A program made the position numbers and the translations under genes. A stretch of DNA of 64,000 bases, taken from NCBI GenBank assembly GCA_002104905.1, contig MCFE01000400.1, forward strand, positions 1-64,000. Direction: 5' to 3'. Source of the stretch: Basidiobolus meristosporus CBS 931.73 (taxonomy: Eukaryota; Basidiobolomycota; Basidiobolomycetes; Basidiobolales; Basidiobolaceae). The notes under the pieces are model-generated. The model was not told the origin of the DNA and made no database searches. It saw only the letters and a list, made by a program, of their open reading frames with translations. Shown in pieces: positions 1 to 11,264 of the stretch (position 1 is its first letter; each line of letters starts with the position of its first letter).

Positions 1-131
1 CTGATGTTTTAGCAAAATTATTGTTGGTAAATCCCTACTAGGAATGTAGTCAGTATTCACCAACAACTATAGAATTTTATTCAAGTGACTAAGTTAGGTG
101 AATATTTAGGCGGAATTACAAATCTTACAAC
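1..131 (-). repeat. Copia-type LTR fragment
   Basis: Read on the minus strand this segment matches the first third of the solo LTR at 23301-23649, including the run that reads CCTAAATATT and the LTR start near base 131 (TTGTAAG). The rest of the LTR lies beyond the left window edge or has been lost. It flanks the distal end of a composite element copy. Confidence 0.5.
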
Positions 132-600
132 TCATCTACTGTACTCTGAGTTTGTGCTGATTAGACCTAACTGTGACCTAAGATATTTGTATTTGTTTCT
201 TATTCAAGATCAGGTAAATAATACTGCAATTATTACAACTGAGGACAGCAAGCTAAGATAGCTAAGTTATTCTGTTTAGCTTCACAAAAAAAATGATGCC
301 TAATATCTATGTGCTTAGTTCTAGCATAAAAAGCTAGATTGCTATCTAATTGTAAGTGTCCTTGTTTATCTTGAAACATTACCTTTGAAATGTTATTGTG
401 ATGATACCATAAAAAAGCTGTCACCATTTTAAAGTACTGTGACTTAGAGGTACTTATCTCATCAGAACACCATGTAAATACCATTGCAAAATAATGCATC
501 CTAGATTCCACAAAAAACTTGATCAAAATTTCTCATCATTACAACACATAAGTAGTTTTCAAGTGGCTCACTTGTAATACTCTTGCTTTCTGATCCCAGA
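132..600. other. Terminal non-coding part of composite element, copy A
   Basis: No gene is supported here. The stretch resembles 25840-26250 and, inverted, 24400-24640. The shared features are a GCTGTCAC block, then a tract of the type GACTTAGAGGTACT, then CACAAAAAAC, then TTTCTGATCC. I read it as the conserved sequence beyond the 3' end of ORF-B. Confidence 0.45.
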
Positions 601-923
601 CCTACAACTTTATACCATTTTTAACTCACTGGTGCACATACATCCTGGTATTCAGCTGCCACAGCAAGGTCTAGCTCCTTATCAGCCAGTCTTTGCAATA
701 AATCCTTGCTATATTGAAGTGAATTTTCTTGAGCACTACTCTTGAAGTAATGCTTCAACCTCTTGGTGTGCCTATTGATGTTCTAAAATACCACCATAGG
801 CATTATGATAACCTTTTGAGTTCCTGACATTGCTACTTTGTCTGCCAGTGGGATCTCTACTCTGTCAACAATGGAGGACATGGAGGCTGTGGTAGACAAA
901 TTGCCTTTTCCTGCAAACTCATC

Positions 924-1295
924 TGTGAGTACTAAATGTAGTGCCCCCTCCTTACCCAAGAGTTCTCCCCAGAGTCCTACCCAAAGTCCTCCAGTATCCT
1001 CTCTATGGTTCCCCCATGCATCATCCCTCCTATTCCTGCCCTTATCTAGTTAGAAGACTTACCATAACAGGAAGGTGTTCACACCCCTATTTCACAACAT
1101 GTTGTCTATTATCTAAGCCCCTCCAAGTGATAAATATATCCACTGAACCAAGTGAGGGAACAACAAGATTTGGACAGAATAAACACAAGTCTTTATTTCC
1201 TTGCTACCTTCTATTGGAAGCTATTTAGAGCTAAGTGGTACTGACTTGAACTACAAGCTCTCCCACTCACCAAGTACAGTCAGTAATAACCCACA
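924..1295 (+). repeat. 5' LTR of degenerate gypsy element
   Basis: The repeat starts TGTGAGTACT and ends AACCCACA, and aligns along its whole length with 4588-4965. It is followed by TATTTGGTGCTGTCTG, where the primer-binding site is expected. I could not assign the primer tRNA. Confidence 0.75.
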
Positions 1296-1397
1296 TATTT
1301 GGTGCTGTCTGTGCAGAAATAAGCACAAGTTAGGTACTGACTACCATAATGAAACTATAAACATACAAGGGAAAGAGAGAGAAAGCCCCTGTGTGGC

Positions 1398-1772
1398 TTG
1401 ATAAGTTTGAGAGTTGCGGTTGATGCAGGATGGGACAGCAATAAGAAAGTAAGGGAGTTTGCAAGACATATGGAAGGGTCAGCATGGCAATGGCATTGCG
1501 GGTGGAAAGATGAAGTCAAAGACAACTGGGATACACTAGAAGAAGCCTACAAGATAAGCTTTCTATATGCCAAGGGATATCACTACAAAGCCCTTCTACT
1601 GTCCTCACAGAAGAAAGGCAGTGAGAGCTATGAAGCCTACACTGAACTATTTCTCCAACAGGTTCAATGTCTCCCAGAGGTCAAAATCACTGAGCAACAG
1701 CTCATGAGGTGCTACATCATGGGCTTAGACAACAAAGTAAGAAGTAGGGCACCCAAAGAACAACATGGATAA
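1398..1772 (+). pseudogene. Gag fragment of degenerate gypsy element
   Basis: An open stretch of 124 residues resembles a retrotransposon Gag core. It has WQWHCGWKDEV near residue 31, a long helical middle, and a QLMRCYIMGL segment near the end, comparable to the capsid C-terminal part of Ty3-like Gag. There is no zinc knuckle in frame and no good ATG, so this is a fragment. It lies where gag should be, just after the 5' LTR and leader. Confidence 0.6.
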
Positions 1773-1959
1773 AAAATGTTGCAAGAGTTGGTTACACAAG
1801 CACAATGGGTCATCTTGCTATGGGGACTACCCTATAGTGATACAAGTGATTAAAGGACAGGGATCCCCCATAAGAAAGGAAAAAATACCTCCCTGAAAGA
1901 CTGTAAGTTATACAAATTACAGCAAAATGTCTAAGAACTCTTAATCAACAATGTCCAAG

Positions 1960-2390
1960 AAGTAGCCCTGGAGGATTGACCCAAAACCATTTTTATAACA
2001 TAGTTTGATTTATACAAATGGACCCAACTACCCTTTGGCTTGTGTAATGCTCCTGCTATGCTCCAAAGGATGATTGACAAGGTGGAAGGAAATTCACAAT
2101 GGGAATGTGCGCTTGTATATCTAGACAACATCATGATATATTCCCCCAATGTAGAAGAGCATATACACAATGTTCAACGTATCCTGACAGCCCTCCTCAA
2201 GAACCAACTAAAACTACATCCCAAGAAGTGCCATTTTTGGTATACAAAATTGTTGTTCCTGGGCCACAAGATCTCAGCAGATGGGATATACCCATCCACT
2301 TCACTCCTAAAAGCTGTTAAAGATACACCTGCACCAAAGGATATCAATGCAGCTACTATTGCCGCTTTATCAAAAACTTTGTGGCAATAG
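1960..2390 (+). pseudogene. Reverse transcriptase fragment of degenerate gypsy element
   Basis: The translation carries the RT hallmarks LPFGLCNAPA and VYLDNIMIYS, with the catalytic YxDD changed to YLDN, followed by HPKKCHFW and LGHKISADG. These are motifs of the Ty3/gypsy palm and thumb. Loss of the second catalytic aspartate and the upstream stops show it is inactive. Confidence 0.75.
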
Positions 2391-2639
2391 CAGCCCCCCG
2401 TACAAATTGATGCAAAAAGGCCAGTTTTGTGTGTGGTTGGAGCCTCAAAATGAGCATTGAATCAGCTGAAACATTCCATGATGTCACTACCAGTGGTACA
2501 TTTTCCTTATTGGGATGCAAGATTCTTTATCAACTGTGATGGAAGTCTCATTGGTATAGGCACCTCAAAACATATAGATGTTCAGAAAGACATTTTATTT
2601 GAAAAAAATGATGACCAATGTCACAAATATGTTGCAAAG

Positions 2640-3168
2640 ATGCTCCACCTGCAAGAGATTTAACCAAGGTCAGAAGATAGGGACAACCACACCAATACCA
2701 GATGACCTACCCTTCCACCAGGTAGAGATTGACTTTGTTGGCGCCTTTATCAAAACAAAGAAATGAGTACTCTACAGAGTAATTGCTACTGATTATTTCT
2801 CAAAGCGGGTTGAAGCCCAAGACGTTCAAAATAAAGATCAGAAGACAACCACTCACCTCATCCTAGAGCACCTCATTGGTTGGCATGGATGTCCTCAGGT
2901 ACTCCTGTCCAACAATGGTGGTTCCTTCCTGAACAACACTGTGGCCCATGTGTGCAAAATGATGGGCATGAAACAGATCTTCACAGCTGCATATCACCCC
3001 CAGACCAATGGATTAACCAAGGGGATGAACCGGATGTGTCACTGCATACTGGAGAAGCTTCACTGGGAGCTTCCCCAGTCATGGACCAAGCTGCTTCCAC
3101 TGGCACTCCTAGCAATGTGTACAATACCAAATAAAACAACAGGTTTCTTCCTGTACAAAGTTCTGTAG
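2640..3168 (+). pseudogene. Integrase fragment of degenerate gypsy element
   Basis: Overlapping frames give a CSTCKR zinc-binding remnant, then the core as VEIDFVGAF, then LLSNNGG (the second catalytic Asp is changed to Asn), then AAYHPQTNGLTKGMNR, where the catalytic Glu of the usual TNGxxER is Lys. Two of the three DDE residues are therefore altered, and stops interrupt the frame. The order after RT supports Ty3/gypsy. Confidence 0.75.
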
Positions 3169-3194
3169 GGACAAAGGCCCAAGTGGCATGAAGA

Positions 3195-4546
3195 AGCTAG
3201 ATTGTCAATTAAAGGTGTCCCCTTGACAACACATAATGTCTATGTAGAGAGGTTGATACACCGTATTGCCCACCTATACATAAAAGTTTTCAAAAATGCC
3301 AACAAGCACCTTCCCCCCCCACCTAAAAATGAGAAACTAATGGGACAAGTTCACCCAAAAGGTAGAACAAAAGAATGCATATAGAAAGCACTAAAGGAAA
3401 CAGTTCACCCAAAACTGGTCATACCCCTCCCACTAGCAAGAATCAAGATGATATCAAAAACAAGACCAACCTGCAAGTGTTGAGAGATATGGCACAAGTG
3501 TTATGTGCAACAAGAGCCACCTATGAAGAGTTGTTTGCCAAAGCAGTAACATTGATACAAGACACAATCAGAGAGGGACAAGCAAGTTAACCATGCCAAT
3601 ACAAGGTATGGAGATACTACCCAAGAAGATCATATACCACCTGAGGGGAGGTTCCTTGATTATTAAGGAGAAGGACACCACACTGACTCCCATATCCATA
3701 CTGGACACAGTCAGACAGAAGACACAAGGAATCAACTGTTGCACCCTCACAAGGCCTTGAGAGCCCCCCTGTTTTGTTGCATACTTGCCATGCATAGGTA
3801 CCATGGTTGTTGAGGTATATGCAGACTTGGTACAAGCCACAAGAGCACCAGAAATAGAAATCCCAATTAAAGGACTCCTCCAAGAAGTTTGCAAGCATCT
3901 CAAACCGCATTTCCAAGAAGGAACCATCCTAGAGAAGACAGGCAAATGAATTAAATATACCAGCCAGTTAACCCATGCAATCCACCAAGTCGCTGTGTTA
4001 CAACTATTACAGTGGTTTACCATGGGACAACCCAGGAACCAGTACAAAGTCCAACTCCAAGAAGCCAAAGAAACCACCACCAACTCTGTAGAAACCATGA
4101 GGCAAGTGCAAAAGCACCTCAATTGCACCACAGTTGCTACAGAAGACCTACAATGCGTCTCAGAAGAAGCAAAAACTTGTCATCAGCAACAGGTAACTGC
4201 CAACCAAGTGTATGCCCTCTTCAAAAGGGCCCCTGCTGCCATATTGAACACAACAAGGATAAGCCCCAACAGCATTTGCAAGTTAAAGAAGCAAGACTTT
4301 ATTGCATTATTTATCTCTTTTTATTCCCCAACCCTGCCAAGGAACTTACCCAGAGCCCTATGGTTTGCCAATTGTTTGGCTCTGTGGAAAACATCCCTTG
4401 AGCAATGCAAGCTGCACCCCACTTTGCTGCCAAATGGTATCAGGTACTTGACTGCAACCCCCTTGCAAGTGACAACCAGCAATGGTACTATGGTGACTCC
4501 CCCATGCTCCATAAACAAAATTGACCCTGGAGAAGCAAGTTAGTCA
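3195..4546 (+). other. Unassigned ORFs between integrase and 3' LTR
   Basis: About 1.35 kb separates the integrase remnant from the 3' LTR. It holds open stretches at 3375-3590 (71 codons, helical, charged) and 3995-4543 (182 codons, Gln/Thr-rich with a possible coiled coil around MRQVQKHLN). Neither has a motif I recognise, and no chromodomain or clear transmembrane anchor is visible. It may be a decayed integrase C-terminal extension or a third ORF. Its boundaries are uncertain. Confidence 0.35.
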
Positions 4547-4587
4547 AAGAACTTCAACGACAAAGCTCCCTCTTAGCCCCTGAGATA

Positions 4588-4965
4588 TGCAAGTACTAAG
4601 TGTAGTACTCACTCTTTGCCCAGGAGCTTCCCCATGTCCTACCCAAAGTCCCCAGTGTCCTCCTTATGATGCCCACATGTGTCCTCCCTCCTATTCCTGC
4701 CCTTATCTAGTTAGAGCACTTACCGTAACAGGAAGATGTTCACACCCCTATTTCATAACACATTGTCTATTATCTAAGCCCCTCTAAGTGATATATATAT
4801 ATATATATCCAATCAAACCAAGTGAGGGAACAACAAGATTTGGACAGAATAAACACAAGTCTTTATTTCCTAGCTACCTTCTATTGGAAGCTATTTGGAG
4901 CTAAGTGGCACTGACTTGACCTACAAGGTCTCCCACTCACCAAGTACAGTCAGTAATAGCCCACA
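4588..4965 (+). repeat. 3' LTR of degenerate gypsy element
   Basis: The repeat starts TGCAAGTACT and ends AGCCCACA. It aligns with 924-1295, with a (TA)n expansion near 4790-4808. The duplicated target TCATC follows directly at 4966-4970. Confidence 0.75.
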
Positions 4966-6532
4966 TCATCTACCTCGCTGGAGTGTAGCCCAACTGGATA
5001 AGCTTCTGTCTCTTGTGAAAACAGCTGTTTTCTTGTTTATAATTCTTCTTGGCTATGAAGGAATTCCATTTGTTCTGGGCTTACAGTGTTAATTGGCAAG
5101 AACTGCAGCTTTTTTCTTATGCTTCCCTGTCTCTGGCTTGGGTAGACCTTTTCCACTTTACCTTTTTGTTTATCACTGCCAGGTCTTTTGCCACTACTTT
5201 GTCTGAGTGCTTCTTGCATTAAACCATATTTTCTCCTTGATAAATGCTGCTCTGCTGCATCAGCTTTGGCTTGCTTGTCCCTTGCTGCCACTCTGCAGGT
5301 AACCTGACTATTCTTTCCTGCTTGTTTTGAGCTCTCAGCCCATGCTGTAACAGGCTCCTGCAGTAACTACTTGTTTTTATTGCTGTCAGGTCCTTCACTA
5401 CTACTTTGACCAAGTGCTTCTTGAGTAGAAATGCGCTTTTTCCTTGGTAAGAGTTGTGCTGGTGCATATGTGTCTGCCTGCTTTTCCCTTATCAGCACTA
5501 TTCAAGCTACCAGATGCCTCTTTGATGCTTTTTTGGAGCTTTTGCCCCTGCTTATAACAGGCCCTTAAAGAAGCTGCTGGTGTTTAGCTATTGCACCTTT
5601 GCTCTTCTGCCATTGACAATATCTGCTATTCTTGAGATATTTTCTTAGCATTCCAATGCTGGCCTAAAAACCATTTGCTAGTTTGAATCCCGGATAATGC
5701 TCATGAAGCAAGTTAAGCACTTTCTGCTTGCAGTTGAGCTCCTGATGGTCCCATAATATGTAAGACCTGCAGTGTTGGCATGCCAGACTTCTGACAGCCT
5801 CTTGAAAATTAGCCTACTCTTCATCAATGCACTCAATGGCCTCACAAATCTTCAATGTCTCTTGATTTTTAGACTTTGGTATAAACACTACATTTTCTCC
5901 CTCCCATGCTATGATAGGTTTTTCTGTGGGCTTTATCTTTGGGCACTGTTGTGGTGCTTCAAAGATTGAATAGTGTTCCTCTGCTGTTACATCAGGAAAT
6001 GGCTCAATTCTTGGCTATGACATTGAACTCCTTGAGTTCCTCCTTGCAGCAAAGATACTGCTTTCTTTACTTGGTGTACTGATTACTCTACACATCTTGT
6101 TTGCTCATCTTGTTTCATGACTATTTCCTAATTTCTCTGGGCCATTGCATCTATCCTGTTAGCCACTGCACAAAGCTGCCTCCTTAATGCTTTGATATCA
6201 GCAGGTAACATACTTGCTAATACATGTGGTTGTGATGTTATGACAACCACTTGCTGGTCTTCAGCGGAAGGTACTGCTTTTGCTACATTCTCATCTGCCT
6301 CAGCAATATGGTCAGCTTGTGGCTCTGCAGAGATTCCCAATTGCCCACTAGACTGAGAGCCTGAGGAGTCTGCATTATTCCCTTCAGTGGGCACACTGTC
6401 CACAGGGCCTTTTTTGGCTGTAGCACTGCTTATTGCACTGAATGTAAGCTGTTGTCCAGCTGTTCTTCTGCTACTGTCAGTGGTGGGGTTTGGTTGGGAA
6501 CCAGACAACTTTGCTTTATTTTTTGGTGGCAT

Positions 6533-6739
6533 ATATATGGAAGTGAGTAAAGCCAAAGGGGAAATGATATTAGATATACATGTATATGTGGAGCCACAAC
6601 TTTATTTATAATGCTTTCTGTGGCGGGTCATCACTGAATCTTACATTCATATAGCTGCAATGTCTCAAATACAAGACTGTCTTAAGCTCACACCAGTATT
6701 GACAAAAAAATGATATAAAAGCATTACATTGTTGAGTGT
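6533..6739. promoter_or_regulatory. Divergent intergenic region of composite element, copy A
   Basis: This stretch of about 200 bases separates the ORF-B start (minus strand) from the transposase reading frame (plus strand). The same sequence recurs at 20906-21128 and 28032-28235, with shared blocks such as GTGAGTAAAGCCAAA-like and CTTACATTCATATA. Conservation across copies and the head-to-head genes suggest a two-way promoter. Confidence 0.45.
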
Positions 6740-7841
6740 CAAACTGTTTGCCCCATGGACAAGAGTACTACAATTCATTGCTGTAAGAGAAGAGAAAAAA
6801 GACCAAATAGCTATTGCAGAAAGCCTCACATTCACAAAGCATGCATACAGCATAGGAAGTATCACAAGAATCATAGCCAGTGTTTTGCCAGACAAGTTAT
6901 ATTTGACCATTCACTAGTCACTACTGTACCAATAATATCTTGCCAGCCACTTAATATATCTATAACAGCATCTGGCTGTACTTATCACCTTGCTCAAGCT
7001 GAGTCAGGAGAGTTTGTGACACCTTTAGGCTCACCACAGCCTTGTATTGTGAGTCTATCTTCCCTAACAAAGCACCCAGCATGAGCCTAGCAAAGTCCCA
7101 TTATGTAATGTGACAACACCTGTGCAAAAATGCTAAGGATACTTTATAGAATCAAGTGAGCCCAGTAATCCATCTACTGGAGAATGATATGATGTTGTGG
7201 CTAGAGAAGTGCATGTAAATGCTATAAATGGAAAACTGTCATGTGACAGGAAACATAAGACCCAAAGAGTGTCCTGACTCCATCATGTTAACAATTGCAT
7301 GGCAGTCACATCAGAAATTGCCTCCATTGCAAGGTGTCCAACTTGTCAGGAATTCACCACCATTGGGGGAAAACATTGTTCACACTCCAGATATAATCTG
7401 GTAATACCATGTATACAGAAGCTCTTACAGTACAACAAATATTGTAAAGCTATAAAGGATGGCACTCAGTATCAATCAAGCGCAAACATATTAGATAGAC
7501 TTGTTCCGTTGGATAGTGCCACATAGTGCCAGCCTGTTTATGGTGCCAGATTGATCTGGCACTCTACGGCACTATCTGGCACTATAGTTTCTACCATGAT
7601 GCCAGTGGTATGATACAGTTACTGGCAATTGTACTCAATCTTAATTATGTTGCTCAGAATAGTGCTTTCCTTGCTTTATTTACTCTTCATAATGCTCCAG
7701 ACACATTTCTCTCAGTGGATGTCTTCTTGTATGAACATACTGTGCATTAATAAGTATCTTAAGTATTTTACCTATTCTGCTGTTTTCTCCTATATATGAC
7801 TTTCCTCTGTATTTACCTGCCAATATGCTGAATCTCTTCAG

Positions 7842-8563
7842 CTATCCAAATGTGTGCTCTACCCTCACTCTGAAATGATTAAATATCTCATTGTAGAGCT
7901 TCTGCTTCCTGCGAAGCACACCATTCCTTGGCTTCCTATAAGCTGTAATACATCCTAATCTCTGACAATCCTCTCCTATATAGGCTAAGTCTGTCATACA
8001 TTTCTCCCCTCTACTGAATTCAGGATGATTCTCTACCCAGAGTGCTTTGTCATGCCTACTTCCAGCAAATGGCCCACTAAACCAGATGATGTTACCCTCA
8101 ATGCCAGAAAGTGCTTGAAACTTCACACAGTGTGCCTTGTACTTGCCAGAATAAAAGTGCCTCTGCCCTCTAGAAGGTCTGTTAATCCTTGCTGAGAAGG
8201 TATCCAGAATACTCCTGATATGGAACCTGTTGCAAGCACTCTGGGATATGGAAGTCTATTGGAGCTTCTGAACCTAGTATTCCAAGCTTGCTCTAAGTCA
8301 TTCATACCCTCTGCAAGGTGGTTCTCCATTGCTGTCAGCTGGGAATGAAAGCTTCTAGGACTTTTGTTGCCATGGATGGTGGGATGAAACCTTGTAGGGC
8401 AATAGTTCTTGTAATAGCAGAGAAGCTTAACAAGGGATCTCCTTGAGTAGATTGGGGTTGATGGTCCACAGTACTTGGAATATATCTCCTCTAGTGTGTC
8501 AAAAGGAAATCCAGTAGTAGTGATGGGATTGATGGGAAAAGACCATTCAGATGAGTAAGTCAT
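7842..8563 (-). pseudogene. PIF/Harbinger-like DDE transposase (broken)
   Basis: Two frames joined near 8125 give the DDE_Tnp_4 pattern: DTFSARINRPSRGQ (first Asp), YSGKYKAHCVKFQAL, GPFAGSRHDKALW, MTDLAYIGED (second Asp) and FRVRVEHTFG (Glu). The order and spacing fit HARBI1-type transposases. The upstream part (8123-8563) supplies a plausible helix-turn-helix region. The frameshift and a stop right after the Glu motif indicate a pseudogene. It sits next to a terminal repeat at 7498 shared with the neighbouring MITE, which may have depended on this kind of enzyme. Confidence 0.7.
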
Positions 8564-8823
8564 ATTAAAATTGATGGATGAATGTATGGGGGCGGTTTGA
8601 ATTGACCCGGCATGATCTGCGTTATTTATCTGATTTTTAATACATTATGGTTAAATCTCCATCAATTGCCACGTATCTCATCATTATGTTGCAAAATCAT
8701 CCGCAAACAATGCCTTGGTACTTTTATTGATGCTTTAATCATAGGTCTATGATCAAATAGGAAATCTGCAATTGATGTGATCTAATCCGCGTCAACGCAA
8801 TCCAAGATGCATCATGCATAATA

Positions 8824-9566
8824 GACTTGTTCCGTCGGATAGTGCCACATTGAGCCATGAGTGCCAAATGATGCCATAGTGTGCCAGACAGGCCAAGTGA
8901 GCCTATACTTGGCCACAGAGTGTGAAACATAGATCTGCATCTTCATGCAAAGCAGCCTCTGTGTTTCACCTATGATGCAGGAGAAAATCCATTTATTGAC
9001 ATTTTTTGACATTTTTTTGTGGATCAATATTGTGCAGGATATGTAAGAGCACTAAAGGATTGAAGATATACATCTGGTACTAAGTACCCATGGCACTCGG
9101 AATCAAGCTCCTGTGGCTTGTAACATGTCACAAAAATGCATGGCACTATCTTGGTCCACTGTTACTATCCAGCACTATATTTAGATATTAACCCTAAAGT
9201 AAGATCAATTCAAAGCACTTATAGTGCCAGATTGTACCAGTGGACCAAGATAGTGCCATGCATTTTTGTGACATGTTACAAGCCACGGGAGCGAGATTCA
9301 GAGTGCCATGGGTATTGAGTACCAGATGCATATCTTTAATTCTTTTGTTCACTTGCACATCCTGTACAACATTTACCTAAAAATAAAAGGTCAAAAAATG
9401 GATTTTCTCCATCACAATGAGTGAAACACAGGGGCTGCTTTGCATGAAGATACAGAGCTGTGCTGCACAGTCTCTGGCCAAGTGTAGGCTCACTTGGCCT
9501 CCCTTGTACAATATGGCATCATTTGGCACTCATGACTCAATGTGGCACTATCCAATGGAACAAGTC
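8824..9566. mobile_element. Fold-back MITE with long inverted arms
   Basis: The ends are GACTTGTTCC and GGAACAAGTC, both flanked by TA. The arms are inverted repeats over about 340 bases, so the element is close to one long palindrome around 9175-9235. It contains several GTGCCA/TGGCAC motifs. It has no coding capacity. The same end occurs at 7498 beside the Harbinger-like transposase and at 23097/23689. Confidence 0.75.
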
Positions 9567-10995
9567 TAGTATCTACTGGAGCAAAAGCTTTCTACTGGGA
9601 GCAGTGCATTTCCTTTTCAACAATATCCCTATACAGAGGATCAAGTTGTGCATGGGGCATTTCAAGCCAAATGAGCCCTTTGAGATACTGGAGAAATTTG
9701 AAAGAATTGGCAAGATATTACAGAGTATCTGCTAACCTAAGTACTTCTCATGCACTTCAATCAACATTCATATATGTCTGCAACAATATAAGTGCAAGGA
9801 TTGGATGAACTTAATGTGAGTTTTTAAAGTGGCACTTCTACCAAGAGTACATTGGAATTATTGGGAGTCATATGTGGACATTATGGGAATATTTATCCAG
9901 AAGCAGATGACCAATGTCAACTTGAGGCTTCTACAGCATTTATACAAAGAGTTGGTGGTGAAGTTTGAGCAGCTTTACTACAAACATAAAGGTGAACTTG
10001 TAGATCTTTGCTGCTACTGTATCCATTTGCTATTCCATCTTGCTTGGTGTGTTGAGAACATTGGACCTTGCATCACCTTTTGGGAGTTTCTGATGCAGTG
10101 GATGTGTGGGGAGATAGGAAGACAAGTCTAGCTGTAGGTACTACCATATCCCAATCTCATCAAGAATATTACCTTCAAGTCCATCTTGGATATGATGAGT
10201 TGGCACATGGAGGACATCCAGGAAGAGTTGGAAAAGACTGAGGACAGCTGTGCATATGAAGACACCTATGCCTATGGCATTATAAAGCTAAGTACCCCCA
10301 GTGTGTGTGTAATCAGTAAAGTAAAGCAAAGTTGGGTTGAGTGCAACAAGCAACTAACTTTGATTTGGAACACTCTCCCAAGGTATGCTGAATTTCTCTT
10401 GGTCACAAGCCAAATTCCACACCATTCAATAAACAATTAACACAAACAAGAGCTGGAATGCACCTATAAGGGGGACTAGAATTCAGCAGGGAGAAGGGAT
10501 ATATTGGCTAAATAGCAAATGGTACTTTGCAGATATTCAGGAGGTATTCATAGCAGAAGCAGTGGCAACTAAGCATATGTTTGAAAGATATATATGTTAC
10601 CAGCAATATAAGATATATGGCAACTTTGCAAACATCACACTAAAAAGCCGTAAAGTTGAGGTGATAGAAGCTTGTTAATTGTGGCAGGTGTGCATGTTTG
10701 TAGAGGTTAGTAAGCAGGAGGCTATAGTTTTCTTGAGTCAAACTATATGTGGAATACCCAAGGTAGTGGTGGGTAGGCTGATAATGAGTGGTGATTCTAC
10801 AGTGGAACATATGAATTATGCAAGCAGAGGTAAAAATCAAAAGTTCCATACGGTAAACTGGTACAGTAGCATGATACAAACTAGCTGTAGGCCACCATAC
10901 TGCCATGATAATGCCATCAAAGGTTTGCAAAGGGGCCATCAAAAGCTGTTGGTTATTTGCCATATAAGGCAATTGGATATAATGGCTGGTTAGAT

Positions 10996-11264
10996 CCACT
11001 CAAATAGGTGTAAAGCACACTACAACTGCAACAATGCTATGCCACCCTTGGCAAAATGCAGTACAAACACCATCATATTTTATCAACATAATTTTGTTGT
11101 AAAATTAGCAAAGCACTGTTGTGATCCTGTCACAAGATTGAGTAGATGGTCATTATTTCCAAGCTGTTGGTATTATTACAGTCTCCTGATGGGATCTTGA
11201 TGGCTGATCCAGATTGCATCCACCTGAAGGGCCAAGTTATGTTTCATAGGGTCACTGCTGCCTT
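10996..11264. other. Distal transposase-side terminus of composite element, copy A
   Basis: There is no gene here. The end of the stretch (GGATCTTGATGGCTGATCC, then a GATCCACCTG-like block and TTTCATAGGGTCACT) recurs at 12790-12860 and 31340-31410. It probably marks the outer end of the element on the transposase side. Confidence 0.4.

Larger units (their letters stand above)
924..4965 (+). mobile_element. Degenerate Ty3/gypsy LTR retrotransposon
   Basis: The element is bounded by related LTRs at 924-1295 and 4588-4965 and by a perfect 5-base target duplication, TCATC, at 919-923 and 4966-4970. Between them lie broken gag, reverse transcriptase and integrase segments in the order gag-RT-integrase typical of Ty3/gypsy. 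It interrupts ORF-B of copy A. The empty target is preserved in the related sequence near 23810-23830, which reads straight through the junction on the opposite strand. Many stops and frameshifts show the element is dead. Confidence 0.8.
601..6532 (-). pseudogene. ORF-B of composite element, copy A (broken, split by gypsy insertion)
   Basis: This is the second gene of the composite transposon, read leftward from an ATG at 6530-6532. The first stretch of about 137 residues is open (N terminus MPPKNKAKLSG) and includes a predicted coiled coil (RIDAMAQRN). Frameshifts and stops follow. The internal repeat section, marked by ARDKQAK and SSGKRPGSDK motifs, lies at about 5040-5470. The coding line is cut at 4966/923 by the gypsy element at 924-4965 and resumes at 923-601 with the conserved C-terminal part (GNLSTTASMS, KDLLQ). 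The related copy at 23690-24246 shows the uninterrupted version. I do not recognise the family. By position it could be an accessory transposition protein comparable in role to TnpA of CACTA elements, but no homology supports that. Confidence 0.6.
6740..10995 (+). pseudogene. Plavaka/TNP2-like transposase, composite element copy A (broken)
   Basis: Read rightward, the N-terminal part has a Cys/His-rich segment near 6780-6880 (C..C..H..C, cf. HKACIQHRKY). The C-terminal part at 9829-10131 (WESYVDIMGIF, LCCYCIHLLFHL, IGPCITFWEF) matches the usual Plavaka/TNP2 C-terminal pattern, in which a His-rich helix is followed by a GPxxxFW motif. A region of about 600 bases present in copy C (29118-29722) is missing here and is replaced by the Harbinger and MITE block at 7498-9566. 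Many stops show decay. Assignment to the CMC/EnSpm superfamily is by motif memory and needs a profile search. Confidence 0.6.
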
